Position numbers and translations under genes: made by a program
Part shown: positions 10,453 to 35,894 of the stretch, in pieces
How positions within the stretch are numbered: the stretch's first letter is position 1
Layout of the letters: each line of letters opens with the position of its first letter
Notes under the pieces: model-generated
Seen by the model: the letters and a program-made list of their open reading frames with translations, nothing else
The model's database searches: none
Told to the model about the DNA's origin: nothing
DNA from: Cladochytrium replicatum
Lineage: Eukaryota; Chytridiomycota; Chytridiomycetes; Cladochytriales; Cladochytriaceae
Length of the DNA stretch: 64,000 bases
Assembly: GCA_025526935.1 (NCBI GenBank)
Contig: JAHLKD010000020.1
Coordinates: forward strand, 124,001 to 188,000
Direction: 5' to 3'

Positions 10453-13400
10453 TTATGGCGAGAATTTCTGAGTAAGCCAATAAGCACGAGCGAAAGTCAC
10501 CTATATGTTTTCTCACCATGTCCATGTCGATTGGGGTGCCAGAACTCAACTGCGGCACTTGAGAGTACCCCTTCTTTCTTAGCAGCTCCAGCATGCGTTT
10601 AAGGAGCTCTCTATACGTAGGCAGCTCGTCGCTCTTCATCGCCGCCAGTAGCGAGTGGGTCATCGCTCCTGTCGCTTCGCCTTGGATCGAGGCGTCAGCT
10701 GAAGTTTGTTCATCCTTACATCCGCTTATTTTACGGAGACCGTTGTTAGAGCGATTCTCAGGTATCAAGTGCCCTACCTAAACATGACGACATGGGCCGC
10801 GGATTTCTTTTGTGAGACATCAACCTTGGCACCGTACGTCGACGGTGTTCTGGCCAGTGTTCCATTTTGATCGTATATGTATGGTAAGTCCAGTGCTGTT
10901 CCTAGCAACAAGCGCGATCATCATTACTGCTGTTGGACTTATTCATGAGAACTTCTTACCACTATGACAACAATCGAAAAAGACGGAAAGTTGTACGCCT
11001 GATGGCAAGGATTGCAGAAGCAGGGCATTAAGGTCCTTGGGAAAATTATAGGTTAGACTGGCTTCAGAATTGTAAACATCTTACATCATCAACGATCATG
11101 CCTGCCTTCTTGTAGTCCAAAGGAACCAGTGTGTCATCCAGCCCATCCAACTCATCTCCGTCTGCACAAATTTTGTTATGTTTTGTCGACTGTCTTTAAC
11201 AAATTGACAGACCATTGTCTTTCTGCTGGCTCCCATGTCCCGAAAAGTGGAGGTACAAAGAATCACCGGGTTTCGTGTCTCGCACGAGCCACGTAAACCC
11301 GCTCAACATGTTTTGTTTGGTTGGGAGTTTCTGCGGATCCTTTTGCCCTTCGTCTGTATGGGAGATGAGCAACTGCGAATAACCTTTTGTTCCCTTTTAC
11401 CTGTCAGAACCAGCATACATTCCCGTGTGTCCTTGTACCCAAACCGAGTCGTGAGCAACCTGTAAACGTTTCTTACATCGTTGATGCATCCTAAGCGTGT
11501 TGTGTGTTATATGCATTTAGTTGCGATCATGCAGCTTCTTCATATACCTTTTAGCTCGGCCTTGGTCCCAGGATAATTGATTCCAATCAAAAGCGCTTTC
11601 TTCCTTGGCGGCCGAGAGTCCAAGCCTTTCTGAACTTTTTGAACCACCTTAGCTGGAACTGGAGTCACTTCCTCTTCTTCCTCGCTTTCTTCGTCGGTAA
11701 CCTCCTCCTCCTCCTCTGCTTCTTCTTCCTCATCATCGTGTTCTTGATCTGGCGCCTGCGAAAAGTAATTGCTAGATGACTGATTTGGAGGTCCCGCTTT
11801 GGCAGCTGCCTTCTTTGGTGGGGACGACACGGGCTGCTGAGCTTGCGGCTTCGGTTTCGAGAATGGATCAAACCCAAACGGCGTTGATGATTGTGCCGTT
11901 GGCTGTTGCTGGGGCTTCGATTGTTGAGAAGCTGCCTTTTGTTGCTTTTGTTGCTGCTCGGGCTGCGAAAATGGGTCGAAACCGGGCTGTTGTGGCGGTC
12001 GCTGTGGAGTAACGGGTTGCTGCTGAGGCGGTCGTGGTGGGGATTGGAAGGCTTGTGGTGGCGGCTGTTGAGGATATCGAGGCATTCCGGATTGTTGTAT
12101 CTGTTGTGGTCTCACTTGACTCGGTGGCCAGGGAACGCTGCTCGTTCCTCTGACCGGCGGCGGGGCATACATCTGCTGTGGTGTAAAGTAGGTTGGCGAA
12201 GGAGCATTGGAACCGTATGCTGGTTGCTGGTAAAAGTTGGACTGTACAAGAGGACCGGGAATGTTGACGGGAGGGGGACGCTGGACTTGGTACTGAGGGG
12301 ACATCTGGGGAGGCCATGGTACAGATGTAGGCGAAGGTTGGGGATGGTGAGACGACGAGGTTGGTGGCCAAGGAGCACTCGATCCGGAAGCTTGGGAAAA
12401 GAAGAAAACCCAGAAATATCAGTGTAGCTCATACCGCTTGATCATTTTACATACGATCTGATATGCTGTGGACATTGCTATTCTTCTCTTTTGAATTCGA
12501 AAACTCTGCATTGTGGTCGTTCAGCTCTGGCCATGGGAACTGTGTCGTCGATTTCTCGGGTTTCTTCTTTTTCCCATCATCCTTGATAGATCCAACTTTC
12601 CCAGCCGCCCTCATTTTGTGCGCTGAAGGAGTCGTAGCTTCCTCAACCCCCCACTCGCTCTGATTTCCACTTTCGGCAGCCTTATTCCCTTTGCGAGGCG
12701 GGCTTGATCCAAGCTTTGTCGCGAGCGACTGCAAGACGTTCTTTAAAAGATCTTGGATGCTCTCATCGCGCAAAAGGTTTGCAACGGTACGATTGAGATC
12801 ATCGCCGTTTGTCTCCTCATCGGAAAGACATTCACCTCCTGCACGTGTCGTTCGTTTGCTGGATTCAGGGATTATGCGATGATTGCTGTGACAGTAACCC
12901 CTCCTTCCCCGTCCGTAGTCATGCTGATGATGATGTTGGGATGCTCGACGGCGTTGGCGCGAATCAGCACTAGAAGTTACACTCACAACGTCGGCGGAAC
13001 TTCCGGACGGTGAAGGCGGGCGGGCTTTGTGGCTCGAGTGATGATGAGATGTGGAACTTTGATGGTGGAGATGGCGAGTGTGGGTTTGCGCAGGTGTTGG
13101 TGCGTTGGGCGTCGAGGTTACGAGTGTCTCCGTTGCGTCACGTTGTTGGCAACACGTATGCTTGTGAACGACGTGGTGATGCACATGTCGACGACCTGGG
13201 GATTTTTTCGGCTCCACTGCATCCAACATCAAATCCCTGGTCTTTGGAGCCTCATCATCTCCGATTTGTATTGGAGAGAATGCTGACGAAACAGGTGCCC
13301 CACACGCTGCAACGATCAGATATTCTCCATCTCTTAAGACACTGACACTTTGTTGCCTTGTGACAATTGAGAACCCAGGTGGTCCACTATACAAAACCGA

Positions 13401-13661
13401 GTCAAGGTAGATTCCGTGATCTGACGCAAGATGAGTGCTTTTGATGTGTGACAAGAAATCATCTATCGTGTAAGAAGCTTTCGTGGTTGCTGGAACCTCG
13501 ACCACTATTCGCCGAGCGGGAAAGTTTGAGGCAAGATCAGGGGCGTTTATGGTTGCAGTCGATTTAGATGATGGGAACCCAATGAAAATGACTGTGACAC
13601 GAGCTGGTGCTGTCTGGTGCTGTAGAAAGCCGAGCACCGGTGAACCTGGTTGCCCCTCCAT
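10453..13661 (-). CDS. Metacaspase with coilin-like N-terminal extension (predicted splice fusion)
   Basis: Arg/Lys-specific cysteine peptidase of clan CD. Exons: 13661-12455, 12390-11548, 11490-11401, 11353-11213, 11161-11085, 11035-10960, 10901-10778, 10724-10517, 10467-10453, all in phase. The caspase fold is clear: KKALLIGINYPG, catalytic His in HFSGHGSQ, DGDELDGLDDTLVPLDY, catalytic Cys in DCCHSG, then SGCKDEQTSAD. A Pro/Gln prodomain with three PWPP motifs and an acidic stretch precede it. The first exon (402 codons) would otherwise be a free ORF ending at TAA 12447. A GTATGT donor at 12454 and a CCCAAG acceptor at 12391 join it in frame through a 64-nt intron. That exon has a coilin-like beta-grasp (TIDDFLSHIK, IYLDSVL, VSVLRDGEYLIV) and a His-rich region. 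The peptidase is certain; the fusion is inferred. An alternative is separate proteins, the metacaspase starting at ATG 12304. Confidence 0.85.
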
Positions 13662-13918
13662 ATTAAAATCACGGATCGTCGTCTACCGAGATCAGGTCGT
13701 GTATTTCCAACCAATCAAGAAACAAAAAGAACCGCACATCAACCAAACTGTACATGTGCGAAATACTGACGTAAATGAAGAGATAACTGACATCTTCAAG
13801 TACACATCTAAAGAACGACGTAATCTAATGCGTTAAGTAATGATCACACGGGAGGGCTCAAATGGGTTGGCGATTGCGACATCCATCTCTCACCAATCCT
13901 TTCTCTCTCGCTCTTGAC

Positions 13919-14527
13919 CTATTGTTGCACAAACTGAATGCTCCTTGGATCACCAAACATTGCTGCCGGCGGCGGTGGGGATTGCTCAACTGCGCTTATC
14001 ATGCCAGCTGATTTGTGAACGAGCCTGTGCAGTAGTTCGTTTCTGAAAGACCAGACGCACGCACAGCAATAAAGTTCAAGTGCTATCACACCGACAAGGA
14101 CCAGAATCCAGAGCAGCGACAAATAACCATCCGAGTAAACTAACAAGCCAATCAATAATACAAGTACAAATGCACGAAGGACCCGGAGAAAAACATTCCG
14201 CGTGTACAAATCTCAACGTGAATGATTTCTGAGTGGTGGGCCACGAAAACACCCCTAAGGTGATCAACCACATTAAGTCAACTGAATCAAATAATAAGGA
14301 TAAATAGTCTGCCAGATGTTCCAAGTTGCCCCACAAAATGATACGAAAGCAAGGAGAATCGAATGAAACATGCTGGAGATGAGATATGCCAAATTTTGTG
14401 GTCTGCAGAAGCCAGCTGGTGACGTAGCGCAATCCGCGCAAAAGGATGAAGTAAGGCTCAAACCTACGAGTTCATAAGGATTCTATGGCAGGATGGCTTG
14501 CATTAAGACTAACAAGAAAGCGCTCAT
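13919..14527 (-). CDS. Putative multi-pass membrane protein (exons approximate)
   Basis: I do not recognise this gene. The 3' exon (start near 14210, stop at 13919) encodes two strong hydrophobic segments, RVLRAFVLVLLIGLLVYSDG and LLWILVLVGVIALELYCC, then a soluble tail with SAVEQSPPPPAAM. A further hydrophobic exon lies at about 14285-14480 (NLAYLISSMFHSILLAFVSF), read in a different frame, so an intron must lie between (about 14211-14280). A third hydrophobic segment at 14490-14527 (VMSAFLLVLMQAIL) may belong to the first exon. Overall it suggests three or four membrane spans, MARVEL-like in layout. The start codon and the splice sites are not settled. No family is claimed. Confidence 0.35.
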
Positions 14528-14966
14528 CACCAACGCGATGACATTAGTTAGCTACGGCGAAGTTGAGGGCGATGACCAGTGTGCCAGTTCTCAAGCTCAG
14601 CAAGCAGCAAGCAACTGTGAGTGATGGAGCGTGCGCATCAAGTTGCTTGTCTAAGTTTGGAGTTAAACGATAGACGATCCGACCGAGCAGTGTGTCGGTC
14701 GTGAACATCAAGAACACGGTGATGTGGCACTTGAATTGGATCTACTCTGGTGGGTGCTTTGAGAACTTCATGGTTGAGAGCCCCATTGTGAGCGAGAGGC
14801 AAGATCAACGTGAATGGAACGATTTCTGGTGGCCCTTTGGAAGATTTTCTCTCAGCACGGGTCAGAAATGGTGCGTGACGCGCGTAAAGCCACATCAAGC
14901 AGTGACGTTCACACGTGAATTGAATATTGGGGTCTACAATGTTTTATTCCAACGGTGATGCAAAAC
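14528..14966. other. Region between membrane protein and mitochondrial carrier
   Basis: About 440 nt upstream of the putative membrane protein and downstream of the carrier. It may hold the true 5' exon of the membrane protein (a hydrophobic frame VIALNFAVAN lies near 14550-14580). Open frames on both strands at 14640-14950 have no recognisable motif. Confidence 0.35.
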
Positions 14967-16402
14967 TCATGGTCCTCGTGACCGACAAAATCGTGTAACT
15001 TGCTCGTAAACCAAAAAGTTGAGAGAATGGACTGGGAATGAGCGGATGAGTTGCGGTCCAAGTCCATGATAAAATCCAACCAGGCCGCGTTTCTTCCAAT
15101 GTTTTGCGACAAACTCGAGTGTAGATCGATACTTTGGCGAGTCAGACAAAGCTTCCCGCTGGATCACCGATTTCGCAAGATCGATAGGAAACAAGAAAAG
15201 CCACACAACCGTCCCGCCCAGTCCGCCAGCCAGCATGTGTACCAAAGGTACTTCTGCCGCAGCAAGATCTGCGGCAGTCGGCGGATCGGTCGAGGGCCGT
15301 GAATAAAGTCCCGCATTGTAGTTTATGAGGCTGTGTTTAAGCAGCTCATAGAAGGTGAAATAAAGCCCCGTACCAAAACCATCTCTAGTTAAGTGGGCTG
15401 ATATCAGTTTCTCGCACCAGCGTCGACGAAGCGAAAGTCTCACCGGAGTAGATGTGGCACGTATCCAGAATACAATCCAACCACACCCCGCTTCTTGATT
15501 ATCTTACGGATCATATCTACCGTTGTGCCAGGTTTAAACTCGGCTTTTTGCTGGTCTGATCGACGTACGGGAGGCTTTCTTCCGCGTGTTCCAGCTATTG
15601 CGTGATCATCACCTGCTACGATGCCCGCACTCGCCGGCCCAACAAACACTTCTCCGACAGTAGGAACTGCGGCCTTTGCTGGTAGGACTGCCGGATCTGC
15701 AGCAGGTGGCACACCGCTTCCCGCAGTCCTTAAAGACTTTGCTGAAGCCCGAGCCGCCGCTCCCGCTTCAGCTTGCTGTTGTTGCGCAGTATGTATCAAT
15801 CGCTCGAGTTGACGTTGAATCTTCACAAATTCAAGTGGTGCATTCAGAGTGGCAACGACACATCCTCCAGCAGCACCTGATATGTACGCATTCGCTGCGA
15901 TTCTGCGGTAAGCACATAGAGAGCCCAGCTGCTCGTCTGCCGATATTGGAAGGATAGTTTGATTTAGGAAAGCCTTTGTATTGGTGTACATCGTAAAGCT
16001 GACTGAGCGGAATGCAGAAACTGATAACAGAAGAGGTACTATTAAGGATTTTTTGAGAATTGGAAAATACAATTGTTTGAACATGATTCATACCAACTCC
16101 ACGATAGAACCCCGCAAGTCCTTCAGCGGCGTATGTCTGTGTCAGACAAGCCCACGCAGAACCAAATCGATATGCTTGCATTCTAGTCTTCAGAGAGTCA
16201 AACTTAAGAGGAATGCACAAGTTCAGCGATCAATTGTCCGAATGGCAAAGTGATAGACAGGTACCGGATATCCAGCCAACACCGACAATATGGAGGCAGA
16301 GGTTGCAGCAATCACGATTTCATTGTTATATAGAAAGCGATCCACGCTGGATTGAACATCCCATGAATGGCCTGGCAGTGGATTGTCCTCGGCATCGCGC
16401 AT
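14967..16402 (-). CDS. Mitochondrial carrier family (SLC25) protein
   Basis: Inner-membrane solute exchanger; substrate unknown. Exons 16402-16265, 16202-16094, 16038-15444, 15384-14967; 419 residues, longer than the usual roughly 300. All three repeats carry the carrier signature P-x-[DE]-x-x-[KR]: YPFDSLKTRMQ, APLEFVKIQRQ and FPIDLAKSVIQ. The matrix-loop helices end in EGLAGFYRG, KKRGVVGLYSGYVPHL and KKRGLVGFYHGLGPQLIRS. The extra length is a matrix-side loop of about 90 residues after the second signature, rich in Ala, Gln and basic residues. The first signature is split by an intron exactly between Pro and Phe. The ATG at 16402 lies 47 nt from the ATG of the divergent RNF32-like gene. The amino-acid/carnitine-type subfamily cannot be fixed by eye. 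Confidence 0.9.
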
Positions 16403-16449
16403 CAAGCACGAATCTAAATGATGTGGCTTGAGTTGATAGATCATTTGCC
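16403..16449. promoter_or_regulatory. Compact bidirectional promoter interval
   Basis: Only 47 nt separate the predicted start codons of the carrier (minus) and the RNF32-like gene (plus). The promoter elements or leader exons of one gene must therefore overlap the other, unless an undetected upstream exon exists. Confidence 0.45.
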
Positions 16450-18171
16450 ATGCAACCGAATCACACTGGAAAGAAAATGGACCGGGGTCTTGCACCTCTT
16501 TCATCGCAGGGACCAAGAGGAGATGAAAGATTTTCAAATAAACAGTTCCCCAAATCAACTGGATTCGTCCTCCCACCCATTCAGTCGCGAAAGACAGTGG
16601 GAATTGATCATGGAGCCGCTCTCTGGAATTCAGTCGCGCTGCAAGATCAGTACGAAATATCTCAAACAGAGAGTTGCATTATTAAATTCCTGCAACAAGC
16701 TTAGTACGAAACCTACATTTGGAAGACTTATTAACACCAACCTATGCGGTACTCCCTCAACATGGCCACACAAGGAAGAAGAACCCACGCCCACTTCATT
16801 TACGTGTTGTGGAAAGGGCAAAGCGTACCACAATCTCTCATATTGAGCGTACCCGAAAGTTGAACGCAACAAACCCATACGAAATGTCTGAAACAGAACG
16901 ATTATTGGACCCTCTTCCTAGTTCATTGACTTTGGGTCAGGAAGTAGAATTTAAAAGGTATGAAGACAAGAATAATATTTTCGCTGCAGCACAGAGATTG
17001 GATCTAGTTCCCAAGCCAGCAGAGCGGCTTGATCGAGCTGGATGGGATGAAGTAAAGCAACGTTTCCTTCGAGAGGATGTTGAAAGCCCATGTCCAATAT
17101 GTCAAGAGAAATTTACAGTAGATGACCAGGTAGTTAGAATCATGGTATCGGCGTATGACTACTAATTCACAATCCATTCAGGTTCTTCTTTCGTGCTCTC
17201 ACGCATTCCATCGAAAGTGTATGCGGACATTTCGGAAATTAAATTCAGACTTACTTTATCGCTGGTAGGTCTTGAATCATACGAGAGGTTTGTTAAACAG
17301 CGATGTTGTCCACTCTGTCGCCACCTGAACTATGAGAAGGTAATGGAGATTCCCGGCAAAAAAAAGAGCGTTCAGATCACTTAAATAATTTTTCCGGTAT
17401 AGATGCTTATTCTGGAAGGGAAGCGTCGGTACATCCGTGAATGCGCAACAAAGTATGACGAATGGTAGCTGTTTTGTCACTTTGTATCGATCCAGTCACT
17501 CCAGAATTCAGAAATACTGGCGAGGCTACAGGGTGCGAAAAATTTATGAAGAGTATCGCTCCAACCATATCCCAGATCATGCCATTTTGCGGAAAAAGTA
17601 TTTCTTTCAGAAGGTAAGGCAGAATGAAGTTGGATTATCAGTCAATTAATGACTACGTCAGCTCAGAAAACTAACAGATCAGTTGGTCCTACGGTGTAAT
17701 TCAGAAAAGTCCAGTTTGGACTCCCTCTTTCGCACTGTGGATAAGAATTTGGAAGAAAGCCGACGTGTAATGGAGAGGTTGTATCTCGATGCAAACTGGT
17801 CTGTTTCCCACCATACGCATATTTCTTGAGCACTAATAGTTTATGCCAGCCACGATCTAGCGCTGGAGCTGCATTTCGATGAGAACCAACTCGACTCCAT
17901 AAGCAAATCGGAGAACGATTGGGATGCCATATATCTCTTAGCCGTTTCTCGTGGACACTTGGTCGAAGATTCTTTGTGTCCAATTTGCCTCAACCAGCTC
18001 CAACCAGTCCAACCATCAACAAAGCGAAAGCGGCCCATTTCAATCCTCAGTTGTTCCCACGTATTTCATGACAAGTGTTTGGATTGCTTTGAAAGCTTTG
18101 TTGAATGCGACGTTGGGATTTCTTGTCCTGTCTGTAGGACAAAATACTACCGCAAAACTAACCTACCCTGA
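16450..18171 (+). CDS. RNF32-like protein (two RING fingers and an IQ motif)
   Basis: Eight exons in phase: 16450-16649, 16700-17129, 17182-17218, 17269-17339, 17403-17452, 17505-17613, 17662-17798, 17850-18171; 451 residues. The N-terminus has NSVALQDH then LVRNLHLED, matching the start of mammalian RNF32 as I remember it. LLDPLPSSLTLGQ precedes the first RING (CPICQEKF, VLLSCSHAFHRKC, CCPLCR). An IQ motif follows (ATKIQKYWRGYRVRK), then a linker and a second RING (CPICLNQL, ILSCSHVFHDKC, CPVCRTKYY). This is the full RNF32 architecture. RING domains suggest E3 ubiquitin ligase activity and the IQ motif calmodulin binding. RNF32 is expressed in testis in mammals, and I infer a flagellum or centriole role. 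It lies 77 nt upstream of ARPC5 on the same strand. Confidence 0.9.
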
Positions 18172-18248
18172 ACAATATACTTTAACGAGCCATGATGAGT
18201 TTGACACACCAGACCAATTGGTATCAAGCCACACCACCACCAGGACTG

Positions 18249-18864
18249 ATGGCCTTCCGCAAGACGAATGTGGAGTTTGACGATGAGAACGCTTTCCACG
18301 ACGACGATGGTTCGGGGCTCTCCGTTGCGGATCTCGAAGCCAATGTAGACGCTCGTGGAGTGGATGTTCGGAGCTTGTTGCAAAGGTTGGATTTGGGCGA
18401 GGTGGGATCATCTCAAACGAACTAAACATATCCATGCTGCAGGGGAAATATCGCTGCCGCAGTCGCAAAATCAGTCACAGATCCTCCCGTCGGTCGTACT
18501 CCTTCATCTCTTAAGGTTGGGACAATTCCACGTTCATTGACGAGCCAAACATTGACGAGCGAATTCAGGACCGCAACACCCAAACTGTAATGGAAGCACT
18601 TCAGGCTGCAAAGACCGGTGAAATCTCGGGAATAGTGAAAACGCTCTCAAGCGATCAGCTGGATGTTCTTATGAAGTACATCTATCGGGGAATGGCCTCA
18701 CCAGAGACCTACAACTCCAGCATTTTGCTTACATGGCACGAAAAGGTAAACTTTATTCCCATTGAAATCACTTCAGTCAAAGCGCTCATATCTAGGACCA
18801 GGTTCTCGAGGTTTCTGGACTGGGATCAGTTGTGAGGGTGCTCACGGACAGGAGCACTGTGTAG
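18249..18864 (+). CDS. ARPC5: Arp2/3 complex subunit 5 (p16-Arc)
   Basis: Subunit of the Arp2/3 complex that nucleates branched actin filaments. Exons 18249-18385, 18443-18515, 18569-18745, 18796-18864; 151 residues, the usual size. Hallmarks: MAFRKTNVEFDDENAF at the N-terminus, VDVRSLLQRGNIAAAVAKSV, DRNTQTVMEALQA, DVLMKYIYRGMASPE, LLTWHEK and GLGSVVRVLTDR. An earlier in-frame ATG at 18192 would add 19 residues without family support, and it would leave only 20 nt after the RNF32-like stop. I therefore chose 18249. Intron 18516-18568 has a weaker GTTGGG donor, but splicing is required to keep the frame and the conserved KDR junction. Confidence 0.93.
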
Positions 18865-19049
18865 ATCAGAACTCCTACCCATCAATATACATATTACTCA
18901 TTTTGTTTGCATGTATGTGGTTGTGTATTGTGTTAAGTCCAAAAAGCAATCGTAACATGCACAGATATTTCAAAAACCGCAAACAGAGTTACAAAGGGTC
19001 AGATTTAAAGGCTACAATGCCCAGTCCAGTTAACACAGTAGAAAAGAGA

Positions 19050-34191
<15,142 letters not shown>

Positions 34192-34652
34192 CTACGTTTG
34201 ACTCCAAAGTTGGCTGAGTTCGAAGGTAGAGCAAGTGTAAATACACACCTTTGCTTATCAAGTAAGCACCGCAAACAATTTCTGGAAAAGACATCGCATT
34301 GCGAGATTTAGGTTTGAGAAACAAAAGTGGGACCAACAGAAGTCTTACTTTGCGAGCAGATGAGCCAACTATCAGTACAGACGAGACACCGACTGTTCTA
34401 GCAATTCAATCAGCGAACTCTGCAGTGTTTCAGTGACGATTGCTGGGATTCAAGTGCGCTTGGGTGCCTTAGTTTCCCAAAAGTGGCTGTGTTCCAGGCC
34501 ACAAATTTTGTTGTCCGGTTCGCATCATATTTGGATCAGCGGTATTTAATGCATTCTCTCTCGCTTCTGCTGGACGCAATGGCCCTCTTGATATTCACAC
34601 CTCGTTTCAGCTGTTTCATTTCCCCCTGTTCGGATTCAGATCATATTGCGCA
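34192..34652. promoter_or_regulatory. Divergent promoter region dynein/aldo-keto reductase
   Basis: About 460 nt between two divergently transcribed start codons. It should carry both promoters. No specific element is recognised. Confidence 0.4.
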
Positions 34653-35780
34653 ATGAGTATCCCCCCTATCCTACTGCGCGATGGAAACAAAATTCCAGCA
34701 ATTGGCCTCGGAGTTTGGCAGGCTCGTGGAGCAGAAGTTGTGAAAGCTGTGGAGCTTTCAATTAGGAACGGTTACCGCCACATTGACACTGCCGAGCTAT
34801 ATGGAAACGAGCATGAAGTTGGGGAAGGAATTCGTGCAAGCGGGGTTCCCCGTGAAGAAGTGCGATTGTTGAATCCTCTTCTGTATATCTTATTGATCGA
34901 TTGTTTGCATAGATCTTCATCACGACAAAAGTTTGGATTACCAATCTAGGATACGAAAAAACTATTGCTGCTTTCGAGAAGAGCTTGCGGAAACTCCAGA
35001 CATCTTATGTCGATCTGTACTTAATGTGAGAACTCGTTCCGATCCTTTGTGCTTGAAGTTGACGTTGCTGCAGACATGGGCCACAATCGCCAAAGTTGCA
35101 GCCGGGAACGTGGAAGGCTTTGGAGGAACTCCAGGCTCAAGGAAAGATTAAGAGCGTGGGCGTGAGCAACTTTAATATCCATCATCTCGAGAAGATGAGA
35201 GCCTTCGCTGAAGTGATGCCTGTCGTCAATCAAGTTGAGGTCACACCATATCTACCCCGCAGAGAGGTACGTCGAACTCTCCACTTTCCACTAAATTCTA
35301 ACATTGTGTTTCTAACTTCACTAGCTTGCCAAATATTGTCAGGTACTTCTTTTCGTTTTCCAACGGTTCACCGGCTCAGACTTTCTTAGGATAATGGTAT
35401 TTTGGTTGAAGCATACTCCCCCTTGACACAAGGACGCAAATTGAACGATCCTCGGCTTTTGGCGATTGCCCATAAATATGGCAAGAGCGCTGCTCAGATA
35501 TTGATTAAGTGGGGATTACAACAAGGGTAAGTGATAGCAAACCTTATCGTTTCAGGTTGTTTACTTTCGCTGAATAGAATGGTGTCCCTTCCAAAGTCTG
35601 TGAAAGAGAACCGCATTGTGGAGAACAGTGATGTTTATGATTTTGAAATTTCGGAGGCAGACATGAAATTGATGGAATCATTCGAGGACGGGTTTGTGGC
35701 CGGTATGTTTATTGTGGATTGCACATGGCGAGCCTTTATAAATCTCTGCAGGTTGGGACCCTACAAACTTGCCATGGTAA
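34653..35780 (+). CDS. Aldo-keto reductase
   Basis: NADPH-dependent carbonyl reductase of the AKR superfamily, cytosolic. Seven exons in phase: 34653-34859, 34913-35025, 35074-35266, 35325-35342, 35390-35526, 35578-35702, 35752-35780; 273 residues, close to the size of prostaglandin-F-synthase/2,5-diketogluconate-reductase-type members. Catalytic tetrad visible: Asp and Tyr in [11 protein letters not shown], Lys in FITTKVW, His in LYLIHGP. Other hallmarks: [45 protein letters not shown], the NADP-binding [14 protein letters not shown], and the WDPTNLPW C-terminus. Exon four is only 18 nt (LAKYCQ). The substrate cannot be named. It converges with RRP12, with 114 nt between stop codons. Confidence 0.93.
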
Positions 35781-35894
35781 CGTTTCCATGACCCCGTGCA
35801 TGCTCTTTATGAGTATTCTGGACCTGAGTTGCTCTGTCACCTTCGCATAACTTTCTATTGACATCACAATATGCCAAATATATGTTTTGCTAAA

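Noticed and set aside
11891-12427. 178-codon plus-strand open frame, Leu/Arg/Trp-rich
   Set aside because: Antisense to the Pro/Gln-rich metacaspase prodomain; composition is a mirror of that repeat.
12112-12432. ATG at 12432 (MSYTDISGF...) as a metacaspase start
   Set aside because: Its frame is not the prodomain frame, and it runs to a stop without reaching the peptidase.
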